Assembly (NCBI GenBank): GCA_002695005.1
Contig: NZNT01000025.1
Span: 186,001-250,000 of the forward strand
From: Maritimibacter sp.
GTDB lineage: Bacteria; Pseudomonadota; Alphaproteobacteria; Rhodobacterales; Rhodobacteraceae
Length of the DNA stretch: 64,000 bases
Direction of reading: 5' to 3'
Each line of letters starts with the position of its first letter. Positions within the stretch are counted from its first letter, which is position 1. A program made the position numbers and the translations under genes. Below, piece by piece: positions 19,227 to 27,128 of the stretch. The notes beneath the pieces are model-generated. The model was not told the DNA's origin. It saw nothing but the letters and a program-made list of their open reading frames with translations, and ran no database searches.

Positions 19227-19769
19227 ATGCCGGTCACGCTCCCCCCTCTCACGCTGATCGTCGGAGGCGCGGCTTCCGGCAAATCCGCCTATGCTGAACG
19301 GCTGATGGAGGCCACGGGCCGCCCGATGATCTATGTCGCCACGGCCCAGGCTTTCGACGAAGAAATGCGCGCCAAGATCGAAGCGCACAAGGCCCGGCGC
19401 GGCGCGGGCTGGACCACGGTCGAGGCCCCGCTGGACCTCGCCGCCGCACTCGAGGCGAGTGATCCGGACGCTGCTGTGCTGGTCGACTGCGCGACCCTGT
19501 GGCTCACCAACCACCTGCTCGCCGATCACGATCTCGCCAGCGCCGAGGCCGCGCTCGTCGAAGGCCTCGTCGCCTGCCCCGCGCCGGTCGTCGTGGTGAC
19601 GAACGAGGTGGGGGCGGGAATCGTGCCGGACAACGCGCTCTCGCGCCGGTTCCGCGCCGCACAGGGCCGGCTCAACCAAACCCTCGCCACCCACGCCGAC
19701 CGCGTCGTGACCGTCATCGCGGGCCTTCCACTCGCCCTCAAGGGCGGGTTGCCGGAGGGGCTCGAATGA
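19227..19769 (+). CDS. cobU: Adenosylcobinamide kinase/guanylyltransferase
   Basis: 180 residues with the P-loop GGAASGKSAYAE (residues 12-23) and VTNEVGAGIVPDNALSRRFRAAQGRLNQ, the CobU/CobP signature. It phosphorylates adenosylcobinamide and transfers GMP to it during cobalamin assembly or salvage. The start at 19227 excludes 13 non-conserved in-frame codons. It is coupled by ATGA to the downstream phosphatase gene. B12 is needed by both mutases in this window. I see no cobalamin riboswitch in the short upstream gap. Confidence 0.94.
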   Translation: MPVTLPPLTLIVGGAASGKSAYAERLMEATGRPMIYVATAQAFDEEMRAKIEAHKARRGAGWTTVEAPLDLAAALEASDPDAAVLVDCATLWLTNHLLADHDLASAEAALVEGLVACPAPVVVVTNEVGAGIVPDNALSRRFRAAQGRLNQTLATHADRVVTVIAGLPLALKGGLPEGLE

Positions 19770-20338
19770 CCCGGTTCTGGTGGGTGCGACACGGCCCGAC
19801 GCACCAGAAGGGCATGGTGGGGTGGAGCGACGTGCCCGCCGACCTGTCCGACACGGCCGCCATCGCGCGGCTGTCGGACCACCTGCCCGAAGCCCCGGTG
19901 ATCTCGTCCGATCTCGTGCGCTGCATCACCACGGCGGACGCGCTTCAGTCCGACCGACCCCGCCTGCCCCATGACCCCGACCTGCGCGAGCTGAACTTCG
20001 GTGCGTGGGAGCTTCGCACCGCCGCCGAGGTCGAGGCAGAGGACGGCGGCGCGATCCGCACCTTCTGGGACCGCCCCGACCTCAACGCCCCACCGGGCGG
20101 CGAAAGCTGGACCGACATGACAACCCGCGTGGGCCGCGCCGTCGACCGGCTGCGCGCGAACCAGCCCGGCGACGTGATCGTGGTCGCCCATTTCGGCGCG
20201 ATCCTCGGGCAGGTGCAGCGCGCCCTGCAATGCCCGGTGGGCGAGGTTCTGGGCCACCGGATCGACAATCTTTCGGTCACCTGCCTTGCCCATGCCGGTG
20301 ACCGCTGGCACGCCGAAGCGATCAATCACATTCCGTGA
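19766..20338 (+). CDS. Histidine phosphatase, probable alpha-ribazole phosphatase
   Basis: 190 residues of the histidine-phosphatase superfamily. VRHGPTHQ holds the phosphorylated His near residue 9, LRELNFGAWE matches the CobC-like signature, and VVAHFGAILG supplies the second catalytic His. Overlap with cobU (ATGA) makes a cobalamin role, removal of the phosphate from alpha-ribazole phosphate, the best guess. A generic phosphoglycerate-mutase-like activity cannot be excluded. Confidence 0.85.
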   Translation: MTRFWWVRHGPTHQKGMVGWSDVPADLSDTAAIARLSDHLPEAPVISSDLVRCITTADALQSDRPRLPHDPDLRELNFGAWELRTAAEVEAEDGGAIRTFWDRPDLNAPPGGESWTDMTTRVGRAVDRLRANQPGDVIVVAHFGAILGQVQRALQCPVGEVLGHRIDNLSVTCLAHAGDRWHAEAINHIP

Positions 20339-20395
20339 AATCCGCATCACTAATGGCGACTTTGCCGATGGCATTGGCGCGGCTACCGTCGCCCC

Positions 20396-21079
20396 ATGAC
20401 CTACGATCTCTTCATCGGTGACCAGACGTTTTCCAGCTGGTCCATGCGCGGCTGGCTCATGTTCGAAGCGTTCGGCCTTCCGGTCCGTACCCACATGATC
20501 GGCCTCTACGACGGGACGATGGCCAAGGATCTGGCCGACCTCGCCCCGGCGCGCCTCGTGCCCGTCATGCGGACGCCCGAGGGCATGGTGGTGGGCGAAA
20601 CCCTCGCCATGGCCGAGACGCTGGCCGAACGTCACCCCGACGCGGGCCTCTGGCCCGCCGACCCGGCGGCACGCGCGCTCGCCCGCTGGATGGTCGCCGA
20701 GATGTGCGCGGGCTTCTCCGCCTTGCGCGGCGCCTGCCCGATGCAGCTTCTCCACCAATACGAAGGGTTTGCGGTGTCGGACGCAGTTCAGGCCGACCTC
20801 ACCCGGATCGAAACGCTCTGGGCGCTGGCGCGGGAACGGCACGGGGCGGACGGCCCGTGGCTTTTCGGTGCCTACTCGCTCGCCGACGTGTTCTACGCGC
20901 CCGTCGCGGCCCGGATCGCGGGCTACGCCTTGCCGGTGAGGACGCAGGCACAGGCCTATGTTGCCACTCACCTCGCTGATCCGGCGTTCAACGCATGGCG
21001 CGACGAAGGCCTGAAGAAGCAGTACGACCCCGTGCCCTACGCGATGGACCTGCCGACAAAGCCATGGCCCGGCCCGTAA
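20396..21079 (+). CDS. Glutathione S-transferase family protein
   Basis: 227 residues. The thioredoxin-like N-terminal domain begins TYDLFIGDQTFSSWSMRGWLM, with the serine pair typical of zeta- and MAAI-like bacterial GSTs. A proline-containing LVPVMRT cis-loop and an all-helical C-terminal domain with SLADVFYAPV follow. It likely conjugates or uses glutathione for detoxification or isomerisation; the substrate is unknown. gshB lies about 2.6 kb to the right but is on the other strand. Confidence 0.88.
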   Translation: MTYDLFIGDQTFSSWSMRGWLMFEAFGLPVRTHMIGLYDGTMAKDLADLAPARLVPVMRTPEGMVVGETLAMAETLAERHPDAGLWPADPAARALARWMVAEMCAGFSALRGACPMQLLHQYEGFAVSDAVQADLTRIETLWALARERHGADGPWLFGAYSLADVFYAPVAARIAGYALPVRTQAQAYVATHLADPAFNAWRDEGLKKQYDPVPYAMDLPTKPWPGP

Positions 21080-21089
21080 CCTGCCGGCG

Positions 21090-21104
21090 TTAACCATTCC
21101 CTAA
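21090..21104. promoter_or_regulatory. CtrA-box-like sequence upstream of comM
   Basis: TTAA, seven bases, then CTAA: seven of eight positions of the CtrA consensus TTAA-N7-TTAA. It is 46 bases upstream of the comM ATG. A further TTAA lies at 21126. In R. capsulatus and relatives, competence genes are CtrA-controlled, which makes the position meaningful but not conclusive. Confidence 0.35.
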
Positions 21105-21149
21105 CCACCGCGCCGCTACGGTCCGTTAACCAGGATCGGAGGGGGCCGC

Positions 21150-22664
21150 ATGGTCGCACGCGCCTATACCGTGGCGTTCGAAGGGGTCGAGGCGCGCAGC
21201 GTCGAGGTGCAATGCGCCCTCTCCGCCGGTGTGCCCGCCTTTTCCATCGTGGGCCTGCCGGACAAGGCCGTGTCTGAGGCCCGCGACCGGGTGCGCGCCG
21301 CGCTCTCGGCGATGGCCATCGCGTTGCCCGCCCGCAAGATCACCGTGAACCTTTCGCCCGCGGACCTTCCCAAGGAAGGCTCGCATTTCGACCTGCCCAT
21401 CGCACTGGCCCTGTTGGCCGCCATCGGCGTCATTCCCGAGGAAGACGTGGCGGGCACCGTCGCGCTGGGAGAGCTGTCCCTCGACGGCTCGCTGATCCCC
21501 GTCATCGGCGCGCTACCCGCCGCGATGGCCGCCGCCGAGGACGAGCGGGCGCTGGTCTGCCCCCAGGCCTGCGGGGCCGAGGCCGCGTGGGTCGGGGCCG
21601 CCAACGTCCTCGCCGCCGCCTCGCTCGCCGCCGTGATCCAGCATTTCACCGGGCAATCCCCACTGGCCCCCGCTGACCCCGGCGAGGTGCGCGACGAGGT
21701 CGGGGGCCGCGACCTGTCCGACGTAAAAGGGCAGGAGCGGGCCAAGCGGGCGCTGGAGATCGCCGCCGCCGGACGCCACCACATGCTGATGACCGGCGCG
21801 CCGGGGTCGGGCAAGTCGATGCTCGCGGCCCGCCTGCCCTCGATCCTGCCACCGCTCACGCCCGCCGAAGCGCTGGAAACCTCGATGATCCATTCGCTCG
21901 CGGGGCTGATCGACGAGGGCGGCATTTCCCGCACCCGGCCCTTTCGCGACCCGCACCACACCGCCTCGATGGCGTCCATCGTGGGTGGCGGGCGGGGCGC
22001 GAAGCCTGGAGAAATCTCGCTGGCCCACAACGGCGTGCTGTTCCTCGATGAACTCCCCGAATTCGCCCGCCCCGTGCTCGAAACCCTGCGCCAGCCCGTC
22101 GAGACCGGCGAAGTGGTCGTCGCCCGCGCAAACGCCCATGTCCGCTACCCCTGCCGGTTCATGCTGGTCGCCGCCGCCAACCCCTGTCGCTGCGGGCACC
22201 TCGCCGACGCATCGCGCGCCTGTGCCAAGGCACCGGCCTGCGGCGACGATTACCTGGGCCGCATCTCCGGGCCCCTGCTCGACCGGTTCGACCTGCGCCT
22301 CGACGTGCCGCCGGTGGACATCGCCGACCTCGACCTCGCCCCTTCCACCGACACCTCGGCCGTGGTCGCGGAGCGCGTCGCCGCTGCCCGCGAGATCCAG
22401 TCCGCCCGTTTCGACGGCCACGCCCAAGTGCGCACCAATGCCGATGCCGAAGGCAACCTGCTCACCGACATCGCGACACCCGCGGCCGAGGCCCGCGACC
22501 TCCTCCTCAAAGCCGCAGACCGCTTCAGCCTTTCGGCGCGCGGGTATCACCGGGTGCTGCGCGTCGCGCGCACCATCGCCGATCTGGAGGGGGCCGACAC
22601 CATCGCCAAACCGCATGTGGCCGAGGCGCTGTCCTACCGCTTGCCGGGCACTCTCTACGCCTGA
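21150..22664 (+). CDS. comM: YifB/ComM magnesium-chelatase-like AAA ATPase
   Basis: 504 residues. An N-terminal Lon-protease-like ChlI subunit fold (residues 1 to about 165) is followed by a Mg-chelatase AAA+ domain with Walker A TGAPGSGKSM near residue 216 and Walker B HNGVLFLDELPEF near 295. A cysteine cluster (NPCRCG ... CAKAPACG) matches the family. ComM is a hexameric helicase promoting branch migration during natural transformation. GGATCGGAGGGGG before the ATG supplies the ribosome site. Confidence 0.93.
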   Translation: MVARAYTVAFEGVEARSVEVQCALSAGVPAFSIVGLPDKAVSEARDRVRAALSAMAIALPARKITVNLSPADLPKEGSHFDLPIALALLAAIGVIPEEDVAGTVALGELSLDGSLIPVIGALPAAMAAAEDERALVCPQACGAEAAWVGAANVLAAASLAAVIQHFTGQSPLAPADPGEVRDEVGGRDLSDVKGQERAKRALEIAAAGRHHMLMTGAPGSGKSMLAARLPSILPPLTPAEALETSMIHSLAGLIDEGGISRTRPFRDPHHTASMASIVGGGRGAKPGEISLAHNGVLFLDELPEFARPVLETLRQPVETGEVVVARANAHVRYPCRFMLVAAANPCRCGHLADASRACAKAPACGDDYLGRISGPLLDRFDLRLDVPPVDIADLDLAPSTDTSAVVAERVAAAREIQSARFDGHAQVRTNADAEGNLLTDIATPAAEARDLLLKAADRFSLSARGYHRVLRVARTIADLEGADTIAKPHVAEALSYRLPGTLYA

Positions 22665-22739
22665 CACCCCGCGCCCGCCTGAGCGCGCCAGCGCGAGGCA
22701 GAGAGCGCGCGCCTTTGGCTCGCTCCGTTTACCAACAGC

Positions 22740-23645
22740 TCAGGGCAGAACGCGGCGCACGAAGGCCGCGACACCTTCCAGCGCGTCCCGCGACTCGGGC
22801 ACCCAGCCGTCGAAAATCTGGAACACATGCGGGGCGTTCGGCCATGTCTGCACGGTCACGTCCCCGCCGGCCGCGCGCAGAACGTCCGCCATGCGAAACG
22901 CATCGTCGCGCAGGATCTCGTTCTCGGCCACCTGGAACAGCGCAGGTGGCGGGCAGTCAAAATGTGCAAACAGCGGCGAAACATGCGGATCGCGCGGATC
23001 GGTGTCCCGCAAGTACCAGCCGATCACGTCGCCCCTGCGCCGCGCGGGCAGCATCGCCTCGGCCCGCTCGTTGTCGCGAACCGACGCGCCGGCGAAGGTA
23101 AAATCGACCACGGGCGACAGCAGCGCGACCCCGGCAGGCACCTGCCCCTCGGCGCAGAGATCCGCGAGCAGTCCCAACACGAGGTTCCCGCCCGCGCTGT
23201 CCCCCGCGAGCACGATGTCCTTTGGTGCGTAGCCCTTTTCAAGAACCCCGTCCCAGGCCGCGCGGATGTCCTTCACCGCAGCCGGGAACGGGTCGGCGGG
23301 GGCCACACGGTAGCGCGGTGCAAAGACCTCGACCCCCGTAAGCCAGGAAATCCGCGCGCACATCGCCGCATGGGTCTCCGGCGAGCCCGCGATGAACCCG
23401 CCACCGTGGACATAGATCACCAGCTTGCCGGGGCGAACCGGGTGCGATCCGGGACGGGCCGCGATCCAGAGCCCGCCGCGCCCGACCGTCGCGTCCCGGC
23501 ACAGGGTATGCGGCGGCGCGCGGAACCAGCGGCGTGCACCCGCCTCGAGCATATGGTGGTTCGCCTCGGGATTTTTGGCGTAGGTCAGGAAAGGCTTCAC
23601 CGCCAGCCGCGAGACGACCGACAGGATTGAGAGCCGCAGGCTCAC
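22740..23645 (-). CDS. Alpha/beta hydrolase, hormone-sensitive-lipase type
   Basis: 301 residues with the HSL-family oxyanion motif [14 protein letters not shown] (near residue 78) and nucleophile elbow [10 protein letters not shown] (near residue 143). A catalytic Asp and the His in [11 protein letters not shown] come late in the sequence. It hydrolyses carboxyl esters of unknown identity. It overlaps the gshB stop by four bases and is last in the rsmI-yraN-gshB-hydrolase unit. No signal peptide is seen. Confidence 0.88.
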   Translation of the reverse strand: MSLRLSILSVVSRLAVKPFLTYAKNPEANHHMLEAGARRWFRAPPHTLCRDATVGRGGLWIAARPGSHPVRPGKLVIYVHGGGFIAGSPETHAAMCARISWLTGVEVFAPRYRVAPADPFPAAVKDIRAAWDGVLEKGYAPKDIVLAGDSAGGNLVLGLLADLCAEGQVPAGVALLSPVVDFTFAGASVRDNERAEAMLPARRRGDVIGWYLRDTDPRDPHVSPLFAHFDCPPPALFQVAENEILRDDAFRMADVLRAAGGDVTVQTWPNAPHVFQIFDGWVPESRDALEGVAAFVRRVLP

Positions 23646-24583
23646 GCCCGCCGCGCCTCGATCGCCTCCCAGATCTTCGCGGTGATGTTCACACCGTCGA
23701 AGCGCTCCAGTTCCTGGATGCCGGTGGGCGAGGTCACGTTGATTTCGGTCAGCCAGTCTCCGATCACGTCGATGCCGACGAAAATCTGCCCCTTCTCGCG
23801 CAGGAGCGGACCGATACGCGCGCAGATCTCCCGGTCACGGTCGGTCAGCGCGACCTTCTCGGGCCGCCCGCCGACATGCATGTTCGACCGCGTCTCGCCC
23901 TCAGCCGGCACCCGGTTGATCGCACCCACCGGCTCGCCATCCACAAGGATCACCCGTTTGTCGCCTTTGGAGACCGCGGGCAGGAATTTCTGCGCGATAA
24001 GCGGCTCGCGGTTGATGCCTGCGAACAGTTCGTGAAGGCTCGACAGGTTGCGATCATTCGGGTCGAGCCGGAACACGCCCGCGCCCCCGTTGCCGTAAAG
24101 CGGCTTGAGAATGATATCACCATGTTCGTCCTTGAAGTCGCGCAGGTCGGCCAGAGACCGGGCGATCATCGTGGGCGGCGTGAGATCGGGGAAGGTCAGG
24201 ACGAGCAGCTTCTCGGGGTAATTGCGCACCCAGAACGGGTCGTTCACGACCAGCGTATCCGGGTGGATCAGGTCGAGGATATGGGTCGTCGTGATGTAGC
24301 TCATGTCGAACGGCGGGTCCTGGCGCAGCCAGACCACGTCGAAGGTGCTCAGGTCGACCGTCTGCTTCTCGCCCTTGGTGACATGATTGCCCTCCTCGCG
24401 CCGGACCGTGATCGGCCAGCCGGTGGCGAGCACACGTCCTTCCCGAAAGACCAGCGCATCGGGGAGGTAGTAAAACAGTTCATGGCCCCGCGCCTGGGCC
24501 TCTTCTGCGATCCGGAATGTCGAATCGGCTTTGATGTCGACCGTTTCGATCGGGTCCATCTGGAGGGCGACTTTGAGGGCCAT
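23642..24583 (-). CDS. gshB: Glutathione synthetase
   Basis: 313 residues with the prokaryotic GshB ATP-grasp layout. The N-terminal domain begins [19 protein letters not shown], the ATP-binding loop is [15 protein letters not shown] (near residue 155), and the C-terminal [18 protein letters not shown] contributes Mg and substrate residues. It joins gamma-glutamylcysteine and glycine. It lies 59 bases after yraN and is coupled to the hydrolase downstream. Confidence 0.96.
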   Translation of the reverse strand: MALKVALQMDPIETVDIKADSTFRIAEEAQARGHELFYYLPDALVFREGRVLATGWPITVRREEGNHVTKGEKQTVDLSTFDVVWLRQDPPFDMSYITTTHILDLIHPDTLVVNDPFWVRNYPEKLLVLTFPDLTPPTMIARSLADLRDFKDEHGDIILKPLYGNGGAGVFRLDPNDRNLSSLHELFAGINREPLIAQKFLPAVSKGDKRVILVDGEPVGAINRVPAEGETRSNMHVGGRPEKVALTDRDREICARIGPLLREKGQIFVGIDVIGDWLTEINVTSPTGIQELERFDGVNITAKIWEAIEARRA

Positions 24584-24642
24584 GGATCACTCCGCACTGT
24601 TTGCCATTACATGGCGCAGCCGCCCGGCAAGCACAATGGCCG

Positions 24643-24993
24643 TCACATCGTGATGTTTTCGAGCGTCTCCATCCGGCCCGCTCCGTCCACCATGGCGAGG
24701 TCGAAGCGCATGGCCGCAAGACCGCCCCCGGGCACGCCTGCGAGGAACTCGGTCGCGCTCTGGCAGATCCGGCCCAGCTGGGCCTGCGTGAGCCGACAGG
24801 CGGCCCGCGCAAGATCCCGCGCCTTCTTCACCTCGACGAAGACGAACCCGTCTCCGTCGCGAAACACCAGGTCGATTTCGCCGCCGGACCCGCGCCAGCG
24901 CCGGGCGACGACGCCATACCCCCGACGCTCATAGTCCCGCGCGACCGACTCTTCAGCCGCCAGTCCCGCTGCATAAGAAACCCGTCCGCTCAT
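24643..24993 (-). CDS. yraN: YraN family endonuclease-like protein
   Basis: About 116 residues. YraN/UPF0102 has a Holliday-junction resolvase-like fold. The acidic and lysine catalytic-type residues are visible in [25 protein letters not shown]. The function is not established. GTG at 24999, ATG at 24996 and ATG at 24993 are all in frame. I chose 24993 because AAGGAG then sits five bases upstream, immediately around the rsmI stop. Translation is therefore probably coupled to rsmI. Confidence 0.88.
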   Translation of the reverse strand: MSGRVSYAAGLAAEESVARDYERRGYGVVARRWRGSGGEIDLVFRDGDGFVFVEVKKARDLARAACRLTQAQLGRICQSATEFLAGVPGGGLAAMRFDLAMVDGAGRMETLENITM

Positions 24994-24995
24994 CA

Positions 24996-25850
24996 TCACT
25001 CCTTCTCCAGCGCCAGTGCGGCCTGGTAGACCTTTCTGCGCGGCAGGCCGTAGGCCTCCGCCACCGCTGCCGCGGCGTCCTTCAGGCTCATGTCCGCCAT
25101 GGCCTGCCGGAGCGCCGCCTCCATCGTTTCTTCGCCCACGACCTCCTCGCCGCGGTCGAGCACCACCACGACCTCGCCCTTCAGGTCGCGGTCGGCCAGC
25201 ATGTCGCGCACCTCGGCCAAGGTGCCGCGCAGGACCTCTTCGAATTTCTTCGTGAGTTCCCGGCAGACCGCCACCCGGCGCTCATCCCCCGCAACCTCGC
25301 ACAAAACACCCAACAATTCCCTAACGCGCCTCGGGCTTTCGAACATCACCAGCGTCGCGGGCACATGGACCAGTTCCTCGATCCACGTCCGACGCGCGCC
25401 TGCCGATGAGGGGGCGAAGCCCGCGAAGAGGTAGCGGTCGGTCGGCAGGCCCGAGATCGACAGGGCCGCCGGCACCGCCGAAGCCCCCGGCGCGCTCGTC
25501 ACCAGCGCACCGGCCGCCGCCGCCTCGCGCGCCAGCGCGTAACCCGGGTCGGCGATGAGCGGCGTGCCCGCCTCGCTCACATAGGCCACCGACTTCCCTT
25601 CGCCCAGAAGCTTCACCAGTCCCGCCCGTCCGTTCGGCCCGGAATGGTCGTGATAGGGTATAAGCGGGCGACCGCCCACCGCGATCCCGTGAATGTCCAT
25701 CAGTTTGCGCGCCGTGCGCGTGTCTTCGGCGGCGATCACGTCGGCTGCGGCCAGTATGTCCAGCGCGCGCAGCGTGATGTCGCGGGCATTCCCGATGGGG
25801 GTCGCCACGAGGTAGAGACCCGGTGCGAGCGGTCTGGGCTCCGGTTTCAA
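24996..25850 (-). CDS. rsmI: 16S rRNA (cytidine-1402-2'-O)-methyltransferase
   Basis: 284 residues. The tetrapyrrole-methylase-like core has [19 protein letters not shown] near the start, [20 protein letters not shown], and [13 protein letters not shown], all RsmI signatures. It methylates the 2'-OH of C1402 in 16S rRNA from S-adenosylmethionine. The start is a TTG, the only credible start before the conserved region. It is divergent from the LpoA-like gene 99 bases away, the usual rsmI/PBP-activator neighbourhood. Confidence 0.94.
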   Translation of the reverse strand: MKPEPRPLAPGLYLVATPIGNARDITLRALDILAAADVIAAEDTRTARKLMDIHGIAVGGRPLIPYHDHSGPNGRAGLVKLLGEGKSVAYVSEAGTPLIADPGYALAREAAAAGALVTSAPGASAVPAALSISGLPTDRYLFAGFAPSSAGARRTWIEELVHVPATLVMFESPRRVRELLGVLCEVAGDERRVAVCRELTKKFEEVLRGTLAEVRDMLADRDLKGEVVVVLDRGEEVVGEETMEAALRQAMADMSLKDAAAAVAEAYGLPRRKVYQAALALEKE

Positions 25851-25949
25851 GGGTGGACCTGCCTTTCGTGTGGTCTATTATGGGCGCCGAATGCCCGGGC
25901 TGCTGCATGCCCGCCGGATCGAAAGACAAGCGGGAGAAGGATGCCCCCC

Positions 25950-27128
25950 ATGTTTGCTGTTTTGGAACGCGCCCGCAAGCTGCCGGCGCTCGCTATCGCG
26001 CTGTTGACCACCCTTGTGCTGGCGTCCTGCGGCGCGACCATGTCCAACACGGGCGGGCCGCGAATCGATACCTCGAAACCCGTTCCCGTGGCGCTTCTCG
26101 TGCCCGGCGGGTCCTCGTCCGCCACCGACAATACGCTGGCCGCCTCGCTCGAGAATGCCGCACGCCTCGCGATGAGCGAGCTCAACGGCGTGACGATCGA
26201 CCTGCGTGTCTACAACACCGCCGGGAGCGCGGGCACGGCCTCGCAGCAGGCCCAGACCGCTGTCGCGGACGGCGCCAAGATCATTCTCGGCCCGGTCTAT
26301 GCCGAAAATGCCGCGGCCGCCGGTGTCGCCGCCAGACAGCGCGGCGTGAACGTGCTGGCGTTTTCCAACAACCCGAGCGTGGCGGGCGGTAACGTCTTCA
26401 TCCTCGGCAACACCTTCCAGAACACCGCGAACCGGCTGGTGAGCTATGCCGCGCGCCAGAACCGCGGCAACATCATGGTGGTCTATGGCGAAAGCCCCGC
26501 CGAGGTGCTCGCCCGCGATGCCATCCTGCGCGCGATCTCGTCCACGCCGGGGGCAAGCCAGGCCGGGTCCACCGGGTTCGAGGTGAGCCAGAACGGCGTG
26601 GTTCAGGCGCTTCCGCAGATTTCCTCGACGATCAAGAGCTCGGGCGCCAGTTCCGTCTTCCTGACCTCGGGCACCGACGGCGCCCTGCCCTTCGTGACTT
26701 CGCTCCTGCCGGAGAACGGCGTGCGCCCCGGCGACGTGCAATTCATCGGCATTCAGCGCTGGGACATTCCGGCCAACGCGCTCACCCTGCCGGGCGTGCA
26801 GGGCGGCTGGTTCGCGCTGCCGGACCCGGACCTGTCGGTCGCGTTCACCCGTCGCTATCAGGCGGCCTACGGCACCTCGCCGCACCCGATCGCCGGTCTC
26901 GCCTATGACGGGATCGCGGCCATCGGCGCGCTTGTGAAAGCCGGCAATGCCGACGCCCTGTCCGGCGCGGCCCTGACCCAGAGCCAGGGCTTCGTCGGCG
27001 TCAACGGCGTGTTCCGGCTGCGCGGCGACGGCACCAACGAACGGGGTCTCGCAGTCGCGCAGATTCAGAACCAACAGGTGGTCGTGATCGACCCCGCTCC
27101 GAAAAGCTTCTCCGGTGTCGGTTTCTGA
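25950..27128 (+). CDS. LpoA-like penicillin-binding-protein activator lipoprotein
   Basis: 392 residues with a lipoprotein signal: basic start, hydrophobic stretch and lipobox VLASC near residue 25. A periplasmic type-1 ligand-binding fold follows (PVPVALLVPGG, then GPVYAENAAAAGVAARQ). In proteobacteria this family activates the class A penicillin-binding protein from the outer membrane. ATG at 25941 is possible, but AGAAGG is nine bases before the ATG at 25950, so I use that. glnD starts within its last codons. Confidence 0.88.
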   Translation: MFAVLERARKLPALAIALLTTLVLASCGATMSNTGGPRIDTSKPVPVALLVPGGSSSATDNTLAASLENAARLAMSELNGVTIDLRVYNTAGSAGTASQQAQTAVADGAKIILGPVYAENAAAAGVAARQRGVNVLAFSNNPSVAGGNVFILGNTFQNTANRLVSYAARQNRGNIMVVYGESPAEVLARDAILRAISSTPGASQAGSTGFEVSQNGVVQALPQISSTIKSSGASSVFLTSGTDGALPFVTSLLPENGVRPGDVQFIGIQRWDIPANALTLPGVQGGWFALPDPDLSVAFTRRYQAAYGTSPHPIAGLAYDGIAAIGALVKAGNADALSGAALTQSQGFVGVNGVFRLRGDGTNERGLAVAQIQNQQVVVIDPAPKSFSGVGF

